The notes beneath the pieces were generated by a model, which was not told the origin of the DNA, ran no database searches, and was given only the letters and a program-made list of their open reading frames with translations. Shown here one piece after another: positions 48,251-60,357 of a stretch of DNA of 64,000 bases. Position numbers and translations under genes: made by a program. The stretch's first letter is position 1. Each line of letters begins with the position of its first letter. This DNA is from Astropecten irregularis (lineage: Eukaryota > Echinodermata > Asteroidea > Paxillosida > Astropectinidae). The stretch lies in assembly GCA_963971285.1 (NCBI GenBank), contig OZ020246.1:14491217-14555216 (forward strand), written 5' to 3'.

Positions 48251-50652
48251 AATCCTATATTTTGAACACGATCTTTGACATCTGGCTGCTCATTTCTGGA
48301 GCAAATTCAGGGAAAACAAAATTACACGTGTCTTTTTATTTTCAGTGTAGATCATACATCTGAATTTTTGAACCTGAAGTCGCCCTGCTTAGCGAAATAT
48401 GCAATGTTTTATAAATCACGTTATGACGTGCTACACTGTATGTGCATTATATATGACAGCGCGCTGTCCAATCCTATATTTTGAACACGATCTTTGAAAA
48501 CTGCCTGCTCATTTCTGGGGAAAATTAAGGAAAAACAAAATTACACGTGTCTTTTTATTTTCAGTGTAGATCATACATCTGAATTTTTGAACCTGAAGTC
48601 GCCCTGCTTAGCGAAAGCTGCAATGATTTATATATCACGTTATGACGTGCTACACTGTATGTGTATTATACATGGAAGCACGCAGTCTAATCCTATATTT
48701 TGAACACGATCTTTGAAAACTGCCTGCTCATTTCTGGGGAAAATTAAGGAAAAACAAAATTACACGTGTCTTTTTATTTTCAGTGTAGATCATACATCTG
48801 AATTTTTGAACCTGAAGTCGCCCTGCTTAGCGAAATCTGGAATGATTTATAAATCACGTTATGCCGTGCTATACTGTATGTGTATTAAATATGGCAGCAC
48901 GCAGTCTAATCCTATATTTAGAACACGATCTTTGAAAACTGCCTGCTCATTTCTGGGGAAAATTCAGGGAAAACAAAATTACACGTGTCTTTTTATTTTC
49001 AGTGAAGATCATATATCTGAATTTTTTAACCTGAAGTCGCCCTGCTTAGCGAAATATGCAATGATTTATATATCACGTTATGACGTGCTACACTGTATGT
49101 GTATTATACATGGCAGCACGCAGTCTAATCCTATATTTTGAACACGATCTTTGAAAACTGCCTGCTCATTTCTGGGTCAAACTCAGGAAAAACAAAATTA
49201 CACGTGTCTTTTTATTTTCAGTGAAGATCATATATCTGAATTTTTTAGCCTGAAGTCGGCCTGCATAGCGAAATCTGTAATGTTTTATAAATCACGTTAT
49301 GACGTGCTACACTGTATGTGCATTATATATGACAGCGCGCTGTCCAATCCTATATTTTGAACACGATCTTTGAAAACTGCCTGCTCATTTCTAGGGAAAA
49401 TTAAGGAAAAACAAAATTACACGTGTCTTTTTATTTTCAGTGTAGATCATACATCTGAATTTTTGAACCTGAAGTCGCCCTGCTTAGCGAAATCTGGAAT
49501 GATTTATGAATCACGTTATGACGTGCTACACTGTATGTGTATTATGGTAGCACGCAGTCTAATCCTATATTTTGAACACGATCTTTGAAAACTGCCTGCT
49601 CATTTCTGGGGAAAATTCAGGGAAAACAAAATTACACGTGTCTTTTTATTTTCAGTGTAGATCATACATCTGAATTTTTGAACCTGAAGTCGCCCTGCTT
49701 AGCGAAATCTGGAATGATTTATAAATCACGTTATGACGTGCTACACTGTATGTGTATTATGGTAGCACGCAGTCTAATCCTATATTTTGAACACGATCTT
49801 TGAAAACTGCCTGCTCATTTCTGGGAAAAATTCAGGGAAAACAAAATTACACATGTCTTTTTATTTTCAGTGTAGATCATATATGTGAATTTTTGAACCT
49901 GGAGTCGCCCTGCTTAGCGAAATATGCAATGATTTATAAATCACGTTATGACGTGCTACGCTGTATGTGTAATATATATGGCAGCACGCAGTCTAATCCT
50001 ATATTTTGAACACGATCTTTGAAAACTGCCTGCTCATCTCTGGGGAAAATTCAGGGAAAACAAAATTACACGTGTCTTTTTATTTTCAGTGTAGATCATA
50101 TATCTGAATGTTTGAGCCTGAAGTCGCCCTGCTTAGCGAAATCTGCAATGGTTTATAAATCACATTATGACGTGCTACACTGTATGTGTATTATATATGA
50201 CAGCGCGCTGTCCAATCCTATATTTTGAACACGATCTTTGAAATCTGCCCGCTCATTTCTGGGTCAAACTCCGGAAAAACAAAATTAGACGTGTCTTTTA
50301 ATTTTCAGTGTAGATCATGCATCTGAATTTTTGAACTTGAAGTCGCCCTGCTTAGCGAAATTTGGAATGATTTATAAATCACGTTATGACGTGCTACACT
50401 GTATGTGTATTATGGTAGCACGCAGTCTAATCCTATATTTTGAACACGATCTTTGAAAACTGCCTGCTCATTTCTGGGGAAAATTCAGGGAAAACAAAAT
50501 TACACTTGTCTTTTTATTTTCAGTGTAGATCATATATCTGAATTTTTGAACCTGAAGTCGCCCTGCTTAGCGAAAGCTGCAATGATTTATATATCACGTT
50601 ACGACGTGCTACACTGAGTGTGTTTTATATATGACAGCGCGCTGTCCAATCC
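48023..50652 (+). repeat. Element unit U9, beta type (2630 bp, element + 11 monomers)
   Basis: Monomers start at 48275, 48494, 48713, 48932, 49151, 49370, 49585, 49800, 50019, 50238 and 50453. A T-to-A change at 48920 turns the usual TATTTTGAAC into TATTTAGAAC, so the TGA ending the 48713 frame is lost and the frame runs through two monomers (48713-49141). Confidence 0.9.
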
Positions 50653-50880
50653 AATAATACGAAGGGTTGGGAACTTGACCATATGTCACTGACTATGCCA
50701 AACGACTGGCTCATGCCACGCTTATAGGCAAGCCCGTAGAGCCTGCGTGGACAACAATGAGTTGTGACATGAAATGGTCTTGGATTATGTTTGTCATAGT
50801 CAGTAAGATTCGGTCTAGTTCACACCTTCGTGCATAGGTTTGTGCATGGGACCATTGTTAAAGCGCATGAGGATTTTTTT
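50653..50880 (+). repeat. Interspersed element, copy 11
   Basis: Full 228-bp copy, GGAT form. It has the private mark GGACAACAATG (elsewhere GGACAAAAATG), shared only with copy 14. Confidence 0.93.
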
Positions 50881-51323
50881 AATCCTATATTTTGAACACG
50901 ATCTTTGACATCTGGCTGCTCATGTCTGGAGCAAATTCAGGGAAAACAAAATTACACGTGTCTTTTTATTTTCAGTGTAGATCATACATCTGAATTTTTG
51001 AACCTGAAGTCGCCCTGCTTAGCGAAATATGCAATGTTTTATAAATCACGTTATGACGTGCTACACTGTATGTGCATTATATATGACAGCGCGCTGTCCA
51101 ATCCTATATTTTGAACACGATCTTTGAAAACTGCCTGCTCATTTCTGGGGAAAATTAAGGAAAAACAAAATTACACGTGTCTTTTTATTTTCAGTGTAGA
51201 TCATACATCTGAATTTTTGAACCTGAAGTCGCCCTGCTTAGCGAAAGCTGCAATGATTTATATATCACGTTACGACGTGCTACACTGAGTGTGTTTTATA
51301 TATGACAGCGCGCTGTCCAATCC
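50653..51323 (+). repeat. Element unit U10, minimal beta unit (671 bp, element + 2 monomers)
   Basis: Contains a beta post-element monomer at 50905 (with private CTCATGTCTGG) and a pre-element monomer at 51124. It is the shortest element-to-element unit and amounts to the element plus its two specialised flanks. Confidence 0.92.
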
Positions 51324-51551
51324 AATAATACGAAGGGTTGGGAACTTGACCATATGTCACTGACTATGCCAAACGACTGGCTCATGCCACGCTTATAGGC
51401 AAGCCCGTAGAGCCTGCGTGGACAAAAATGAGTTGTGACATGAAATGGTCTTGGATTATGTTTGTCATAGTCAGTAAGATTCGGTCTAGTTCACACCTTC
51501 GTGCATAGGTTTGTGCATGGGACCATTGTTAAAGCGCATGAGGATTTTTTT
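51324..51551 (+). repeat. Interspersed element, copy 12
   Basis: Full 228-bp copy. It has the GGAT end but is followed by an alpha-type monomer, a combination not seen in copies 2-5 or 9. This implies exchange between element and flank. Confidence 0.93.
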
Positions 51552-53737
51552 AATCCTATATTTTGAACACGATCTTTGACATCTGGCTGCTCATTTCTGG
51601 AGCAAACTCAGGAAAAACAAAATTACACGTGTCTTTTTATTTTCAGTCTAGATCATATATCTGAATTTTTGAACCTGAAGTCGCCCTGCTTAGGAAATAT
51701 GCAATGATTTATAAATCACGTTATGACGTGCTACACTGTATGTGTATTATATATGGCAGCACGCAGTCTAATCCTATAATTTGAACACGATCTTTGAAAA
51801 CTGCCTGCTCATTTCTGGGGAAAATTCAGGGAAAACAAAATTACACGTGTCTTTTTATTTTCAGTGTAGATCATATATCTGAATTTTTTAGCCTGAAGTC
51901 GGCCTGCATAGCGAAATCTGTAATGTTTTATAAATCACGTTATGACGTGCTACACTGTATGTGTATTATATATGACAGCGCGCTGTCCAATCCTATATTT
52001 TGAACACGATCTTTGAAAACTGCCTGCTCATTTCTGGGGAAAATTAAGGAAAAACAAAATTACACGTGTCTTTTTATTTTCAGTGTAGATCATACATCTG
52101 AATTTTTGAACCTGAAGTCGCCCTGCTTAGCGAAATCTGGAATGATTTATAAATCACGTTATGCCGTGCTATACTGTATGTGTATTAAATATGGCAGCAC
52201 GCAGTCTAATCCTATATTTTGAACACGATCTTTGAAAACTGCCTGCTCATTTCTGGGGAAAATTCAGGGAAAACAAAATTACACGTGTCTTTTTATTTTC
52301 AGTGAAGATCATATATCTGAATTTTTTAACCTGAAGTCGCCCTGCTTAGCGAAATATGCAATGATTTATATATCACGTTATGACGTGCTACACTGTATGT
52401 GTATTATACATGGCAGCACGCAGTCTAATCCTATATTTTGAACACGATCTTTGAAAACTGCCTGCTCATTTCTGGGTCAAACTCAGGAAAAACAAAATTA
52501 CACGTGTCTTTTTATTTTCAGTGAAGATCATATATCTGAATTTTTTAGCCTGAAGTCGGCCTGCATAGCGAAATCTGTAATGTTTTATAAATCACGTTAT
52601 GACGTGCTACACTGTATGTGCATTATATATGACAGCGCGCTGTCCAATCCTATATTTTGAACACGATCTTTGAAAACTGCCTGCTCATTTCTAGGGAAAA
52701 TTAAGGAAAAACAAAATTACACGTGTCTTTTTATTTTCAGTGTAGATCATACATCTGAATTTTTGAACCTGAAGTCGCCCTGCTTAGCGAAATCTGGAAT
52801 GATTTATGAATCACGTTATGACGTGCTACACTGTATGTGTATTATGGTAGCACGCAGTCTAATCCTATATTTTGAACACGATCTTTGAAAACTGCCTGCT
52901 CATTTCTGGGAAAAATTCAGGGAAAACAAAATTACACATGTCTTTTTATTTTCAGTGTAGATCATATATGTGAATTTTTGAACCTGGAGTCGCCCTGCTT
53001 AGCGAAATATGCAATGATTTATAAATCACGTTATGACGTGCTACGCTGTATGTGTAATATATATGGCAGCACGCAGTCTAATCCTATATTTTGAACACGA
53101 TCTTTGAAAACTGCCTGCTCATCTCTGGGGAAAATTCAGGGAAAACAAAATTACACGTGTCTTTTTATTTTCAGTGTAGATCATATATCTGAATGTTTGA
53201 GCCTGAAGTCGCCCTGCTTAGCGAAATCTGCAATGGTTTATAAATCACATTATGACGTGCTACACTGTATGTGTATTATATATGACAGCGCGCTGTCCAA
53301 TCCTATATTTTGAACACGATCTTTGAAATCTGCCCGCTCATTTCTGGGTCAAACTCCGGAAAAACAAAATTAGACGTGTCTTTTAATTTTCAGTGTAGAT
53401 CATGCATCTGAATTTTTGAACTTGAAGTCGCCCTGCTTAGCGAAATCTGGAATGATTTATAAATCACGTTATGACGTGCTACACTGTATGTGTATTATGG
53501 TAGCACGCAGTCTAATCCTATATTTTGAACACGATCTTTGAAAACTGCCTGCTCATTTCTGGGGAAAATTCAGGGAAAACAAAATTACACTTGTCTTTTT
53601 ATTTTCAGTGTAGATCATATATCTGAATTTTTGAACCTGAAGTCGCCCTGCTTAGCGAAAGCTGCAATGATTTATATATCACGTTACGACGTGCTACACT
53701 GAGTGTGTTTTATATATGACAGCGCGCTGTCCAATCC
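51324..53737 (+). repeat. Element unit U11, alpha type, one monomer short (2414 bp, 10 monomers)
   Basis: Monomers start at 51576, 51794, 52013, 52232, 52451, 52670, 52885, 53104, 53323 and 53538. It matches U8 and U14 except that one 215-bp monomer between 52670 and 52885 is absent. Confidence 0.9.
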
Positions 53738-53965
53738 AATAATACGAAGGGTTGGGAACTTGACCATATGTCACTGACTATGCCAAACGACTGGCTCATG
53801 CCACGCTTATAGGCAAGCCCGTAGAGCCTGCGTGGACAAAAATGAGTTGTGACATGAAATGGTCTTGGATTATGTTTGTCATAGTCAGTAAGATTCGGTC
53901 TAGTTCACACCTTCGTGCATAGGTTTGTGCATGGGACCATTGTTAAAGCGCATGAGGATTTTTTT
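53738..53965 (+). repeat. Interspersed element, copy 13
   Basis: Full 228-bp copy, GGAT form, beta-type flank. It lies 5715 bp after copy 10 and starts the second super-unit. Confidence 0.93.
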
Positions 53966-56367
53966 AATCCTATATTTTGAACACGATCTTTGACATCTGG
54001 CTGCTCATTTCTGGAGCAAATTCAGGGAAAACAAAATTACACGTGTCTTTTTATTTTCAGTGTAGATCATACATCTGAATTTTTGAACCTGAAGTCGCCC
54101 TGCTTAGCGAAATATGCAATGTTTTATAAATCACGTTATGACGTGCTACACTGTATGTGCATTATATATGACAGCGCGCTGTCCAATCCTATATTTTGAA
54201 CACGATCTTTGAAAACTGCCTGCTCATTTCTGGGGAAAATTAAGGAAAAACAAAATTACACGTGTCTTTTTATTTTCAGTGTAGATCATACATCTGAATT
54301 TTTGAACCTGAAGTCGCCCTGCTTAGCGAAAGCTGCAATGATTTATATATCACGTTATGACGTGCTACACTGTATGTGTATTATACATGGCAGCACGCAG
54401 TCTAATCCTATATTTTGAACACGATCTTTGAAAACTGCCTGCTCATTTCTGGGGAAAATTAAGGAAAAACAAAATTACACGTGTCTTTTTATTTTCAGTG
54501 TAGATCATACATCTGAATTTTTGAACCTGAAGTCGCCCTGCTTAGCGAAATCTGGAATGATTTATAAATCACGTTATGCCGTGCTATACTGTATGTGTAT
54601 TAAATATGGCAGCACGCAGTCTAATCCTATATTTTGAACACGATCTTTGAAAACTGCCTGCTCATTTCTGGGGAAAATTCAGGGAAAACAAAATTACACG
54701 TGTCTTTTTATTTTCAGTGAAGATCATATATCTGAATTTTTTAACCTGAAGTCGCCCTGCTTAGCGAAATATGCAATGATTTATATATCACGTTATGACG
54801 TGCTACACTGTATGTGTATTATACATGGCAGCACGCAGTCTAATCCTATATTTTGAACACGATCTTTGAAAACTGCCTGCTCATTTCTGGGTCAAACTCA
54901 GGAAAAACAAAATTACACGTGTCTTTTTATTTTCAGTGAAGATCATATATCTGAATTTTTTAGCCTGAAGTCGGCCTGCATAGCGAAATCTGTAATGTTT
55001 TATAAATCACGTTATGACGTGCTACACTGTATGTGCATTATATATGACAGCGCGCTGTCCAATCCTATATTTTGAACACGATCTTTGAAAACTGCCTGCT
55101 CATTTCTAGGGAAAATTAAGGAAAAACAAAATTACACGTGTCTTTTTATTTTCAGTGTAGATCATACATCTGAATTTTTGAACCTGAAGTCGCCCTGCTT
55201 AGCGAAATCTGGAATGATTTATGAATCACGTTATGACGTGCTACACTGTATGTGTATTATGGTAGCACGCAGTCTAATCCTATATTTTGAACACGATCTT
55301 TGAAAACTGCCTGCTCATTTCTGGGGAAAATTCAGGGAAAACAAAATTACACGTGTCTTTTTATTTTCAGTGTAGATCATACATCTGAATTTTTGAACCT
55401 GAAGTCGCCCTGCTTAGCGAAATCTGGAATGATTTATAAATCACGTTATGACGTGCTACACTGTATGTGTATTATGGTAGCACGCAGTCTAATCCTATAT
55501 TTTGAACACGATCTTTGAAAACTGCCTGCTCATTTCTGGGAAAAATTCAGGGAAAACAAAATTACACATGTCTTTTTATTTTCAGTGTAGATCATATATG
55601 TGAATTTTTGAACCTGGAGTCGCCCTGCTTAGCGAAATATGCAATGATTTATAAATCACGTTATGACGTGCTACGCTGTATGTGTAATATATATGGCAGC
55701 ACGCAGTCTAATCCTATATTTTGAACACGATCTTTGAAAACTGCCTGCTCATCTCTGGGGAAAATTCAGGGAAAACAAAATTACACGTGTCTTTTTATTT
55801 TCAGTGTAGATCATATATCTGAATGTTTGAGCCTGAAGTCGCCCTGCTTAGCGAAATCTGCAATGGTTTATAAATCACATTATGACGTGCTACACTGTAT
55901 GTGTATTATATATGACAGCGCGCTGTCCAATCCTATATTTTGAACACGATCTTTGAAATCTGCCCGCTCATTTCTGGGTCAAACTCCGGAAAAACAAAAT
56001 TAGACGTGTCTTTTAATTTTCAGTGTAGATCATGCATCTGAATTTTTGAACTTGAAGTCGCCCTGCTTAGCGAAATCTGGAATGATTTATAAATCACGTT
56101 ATGACGTGCTACACTGTATGTGTATTATGGTAGCACGCAGTCTAATCCTATATTTTGAACACGATCTTTGAAAACTGCCTGCTCATTTCTGGGGAAAATT
56201 CAGGGAAAACAAAATTACACTTGTCTTTTTATTTTCAGTGTAGATCATATATCTGAATTTTTGAACCTGAAGTCGCCCTGCTTAGCGAAAGCTGCAATGA
56301 TTTATATATCACGTTACGACGTGCTACACTGAGTGTGTTTTATATATGACAGCGCGCTGTCCAATCC
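53738..56367 (+). repeat. Element unit U12, beta type (2630 bp, element + 11 monomers)
   Basis: Monomers start at 53990, 54209, 54428, 54647, 54866, 55085, 55300, 55515, 55734, 55953 and 56168. Same order and length as U9, but without the U9 stop-loss change. Confidence 0.91.
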
Positions 56368-56595
56368 AATAATACGAAGGGTTGGGAACTTGACCATATG
56401 TCACTGACTATGCCAAACGACTGGCTCATGCCACGCTTATAGGCAAGCCCGTAGAGCCTGCGTGGACAACAATGAGTTGTGACATGAAATGGTCTTGGAT
56501 TATGTTTGTCATAGTCAGTAAGATTCGGTCTAGTTCACACCTTCGTGCATAGGTTTGTGCATGGGACCATTGTTAAAGCGCATGAGGATTTTTTT
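56368..56595 (+). repeat. Interspersed element, copy 14
   Basis: Full 228-bp copy with the GGACAACAATG mark shared with copy 11, exactly 5715 bp away. Confidence 0.93.
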
Positions 56596-57038
56596 AATCC
56601 TATATTTTGAACACGATCTTTGACATCTGGCTGCTCATGTCTGGAGCAAATTCAGGGAAAACAAAATTACACGTGTCTTTTTATTTTCAGTGTAGATCAT
56701 ACATCTGAATTTTTGAACCTGAAGTCGCCCTGCTTAGCGAAATATGCAATGTTTTATAAATCACGTTATGACGTGCTACACTGTATGTGCATTATATATG
56801 ACAGCGCGCTGTCCAATCCTATATTTTGAACACGATCTTTGAAAACTGCCTGCTCATTTCTGGGGAAAATTAAGGAAAAACAAAATTACACGTGTCTTTT
56901 TATTTTCAGTGTAGATCATACATCTGAATTTTTGAACCTGAAGTCGCCCTGCTTAGCGAAAGCTGCAATGATTTATATATCACGTTACGACGTGCTACAC
57001 TGAGTGTGTTTTATATATGACAGCGCGCTGTCCAATCC
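56368..57038 (+). repeat. Element unit U13, minimal beta unit (671 bp, element + 2 monomers)
   Basis: Monomers at 56620 and 56839. It carries both private marks of U10 (ACAACAATG and CTCATGTCTGG), so U10 and U13 descend from one unit by duplication of the larger block. Confidence 0.92.
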
Positions 57039-57266
57039 AATAATACGAAGGGTTGGGAACTTGACCATATGTCACTGACTATGCCAAACGACTGGCTCAT
57101 GCCACGCTTATAGGCAAGCCCGTAGAGCCTGCGTGGACAAAAATGAGTTGTGACATGAAATGGTCTTGGATTATGTTTGTCATAGTCAGTAAGATTCGGT
57201 CTAGTTCACACCTTCGTGCATAGGTTTGTGCATGGGACCATTGTTAAAGCGCATGAGGATTTTTTT
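57039..57266 (+). repeat. Interspersed element, copy 15
   Basis: Full 228-bp copy, GGAT form with alpha-type flank, as in copy 12. Confidence 0.93.
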
Positions 57267-59667
57267 AATCCTATATTTTGAACACGATCTTTGACATCTG
57301 GCTGCTCATTTCTGGAGCAAACTCAGGAAAAACAAAATTACACGTGTCTTTTTATTTTCAGTCTAGATCATATATCTGAATTTTTGAACCTGAAGTCGCC
57401 CTGCTTAGGAAATATGCAATGATTTATAAATCACGTTATGACGTGCTACACTGTATGTGTATTATATATGGCAGCACGCAGTCTAATCCTATAATTTGAA
57501 CACGATCTTTGAAAACTGCCTGCTCATTTCTGGGGAAAATTCAGGGAAAACAAAATTACACGTGTCTTTTTATTTTCAGTGTAGATCATATATCTGAATT
57601 TTTTAGCCTGAAGTCGGCCTGCATAGCGAAATCTGTAATGTTTTATAAATCACGTTATGACGTGCTACACTGTATGTGTATTATATATGACAGCGCGCTG
57701 TCCAATCCTATATTTTGAACACGATCTTTGAAAACTGCCTGCTCATTTCTGGGGAAAATTAAGGAAAAACAAAATTACACGTGTCTTTTTATTTTCAGTG
57801 TAGATCATACATCTGAATTTTTGAACCTGAAGTCGCCCTGCTTAGCGAAATCTGGAATGATTTATAAATCACGTTATGCCGTGCTATACTGTATGTGTAT
57901 TAAATATGGCAGCACGCAGTCTTATCCTATATTTTGAACACGATCTTTGAAAACTGCCTGCTCATTTCTGGGGAAAATTCAGGGAAAACAAAATTACACG
58001 TGTCTTTTTATTTTCAGTGAAGATCATATATCTGAATTTTTTAACCTGAAGTCGCCCTGCTTAGCGAAATATGCAATGATTTATATATCACGTTATGACG
58101 TGCTACACTGTATGTGTATTATACATGGCAGCACGCAGTCTAATCCTATATTTTGAACACGATCTTTGAAAACTGCCTGCTCATTTCTGGGTCAAACTCA
58201 GGAAAAACAAAATTACACGTGTCTTTTTATTTTCAGTGAAGATCATATATCTGAATTTTTTAGCCTGAAGTCGGCCTGCATAGCGAAATCTGTAATGTTT
58301 TATAAATCACGTTATGTCGTGCTACACTGTATGTGCATTATATATGACAGCGCGCTGTCCAATCCTATATTTTGAACACGATCTTTGAAAACTGCCTGCT
58401 CATTTCTAGGGAAAATTAAGGAAAAACAAAATTACACGTGTCTTTTTATTTTCAGTGTAGATCATACATCTGAATTTTTGAACCTGAAGTCGCCCTGCTT
58501 AGCGAAATCTGGAATGATTTATGAATCACGTTATGACGTGCTACACTGTATGTGTATTATGGTAGCACGCAGTCTAATCCTATATTTTGAACACGATCTT
58601 TGAAAACTGCCTGCTCATTTCTGGGGAAAATTCAGGGAAAACAAAATTACACGTGTCTTTTTATTTTCAGTGTAGATCATACATCTGAATTTTTGAACCT
58701 GAAGTCGCCCTGCTTAGCGAAATCTGGAATGATTTATAAATCACGTTATGACGTGCTACACTGTATGTGTATTATGGTAGCACGCAGTCTAATCCTATAT
58801 TTTGAACACGATCTTTGAAAACTGCCTGCTCATTTCTGGGAAAAATTCAGGGAAAACAAAATTACACATGTCTTTTTATTTTCAGTGTAGATCATATATG
58901 TGAATTTTTGAACCTGGAGTCGCCCTGCTTAGCGAAATATGCAATGATTTATAAATCACGTTATGACGTGCTACGCTGTATGTGTAATATATATGGCAGC
59001 ACGCAGTCTAATCCTATATTTTGAACACGATCTTTGAAAACTGCCTGCTCATCTCTGGGGAAAATTCAGGGAAAACAAAATTACACGTGTCTTTTTATTT
59101 TCAGTGTAGATCATATATCTGAATGTTTGAGCCTGAAGTCGCCCTGCTTAGCGAAATCTGCAATGGTTTATAAATCACATTATGACGTGCTACACTGTAT
59201 GTGTATAATATATGACAGCGCGCTGTCCAATCCTATATTTTGAACACGATCTTTGAAATCTGCCCGCTCATTTCTGGGTCAAACTCCGGAAAAACAAAAT
59301 TAGACGTGTCTTTTAATTTTCAGTGTAGATCATGCATCTGAATTTTTGAACTTGAAGTCACCCTGCTTAGCGAAATCTGGAATGATTTATAAATCACGTT
59401 ATGACGTGCTACACTGTATGTGTATTATGGTAGCACGCAGTCTAATCCTATATTTTGAACACGATCTTTGAAAACTGCCTGCTCATTTCTGGGGAAAATT
59501 CAGGGAAAACAAAATTACACTTGTCTTTTTATTTTCAGTGTAGATCATATATCTGAATTTTTGAACCTGAAGTCGCCCTGCTTAGCGAAAGCTGCAATGA
59601 TTTATATATCACGTTACGACGTGCTACACTGAGTGTGTTTTATATATGACAGCGCGCTGTCCAATCC
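57039..59667 (+). repeat. Element unit U14, alpha type (2629 bp, element + 11 monomers)
   Basis: Monomers start at 57291, 57509, 57728, 57947, 58166, 58385, 58600, 58815, 59034, 59253 and 59468. It keeps the 215-bp monomer that U11 lacks. Private changes include GTTATGTCGTGC near 58316, which breaks the TGACG half of a dyad. Confidence 0.91.
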
Positions 59668-59895
59668 AATAATACGAAGGGTTGGGAACTTGACCATATG
59701 TCACTGACTATGCCAAACGACTGGCTCATGCCACGCTTATAGGCAAGCCCGTAGAGCCTGCGTGGACAAAAATGAGTTGTGACATGAAATGGTCTTGGAT
59801 TATGTTTGTCATAGTCAGTAAGATTCGGTCTAGTTCACACCTTCGTGCATAGGTTTGTGCATGGGACCATTGTTAAAGCGCATGAGGATTTTTTT
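59668..59895 (+). repeat. Interspersed element, copy 16 (last in the window)
   Basis: Full 228-bp copy, GGAT form, followed by a beta-type monomer at 59920. No further copy occurs downstream. Confidence 0.93.
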
Positions 59896-60357
59896 AATCC
59901 TATATTTTGAACACGATCTTTGACATCTGGCTGCTCATTTCTGGAGCAAATTCAGGGAAAACAAAATTACACGTGTCTTTTTATTTTCAGTGTAGATCAT
60001 ACATCTGAATTTTTGAACCTGAAGTCGCCCTGCTTAGCGAAATATGCAATGTTTTATAAATCACGTTATGACGTGCTACACTGTATGTGCATTATATATG
60101 ACAGCGCGCTGTCCAATCCTATATTTTGAACACGATCTTTGAAAACTGCCTGCTCATTTCTGGGGAAAATTAAGGAAAAACAAAATTACACGTGTCTTTT
60201 TATTTTCAGTGTAGATCATACATCTGAATTTTTGAACCTGAAGTCGCCCTGCTTAGCGAAAGCTGCAATGATTTATATATCACGTTACGACGTGCTACAC
60301 TGAGTGTGTTTTATATATGGCAGCACGCAGTCTAATCCTATATTTTGAACACGATCT
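59896..60357 (+). repeat. Exit junction of the element-bearing domain (2 monomers)
   Basis: The 60139 monomer has the pre-element signature (GAAAGCTGC, TTACGACG, GAGTGTGTTTTATATATGG). It then continues into CAGCACGCAGTCTAATCC of an ordinary monomer where an element would be expected. This is the only place where the complete signature is not followed by an element. Confidence 0.88.
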
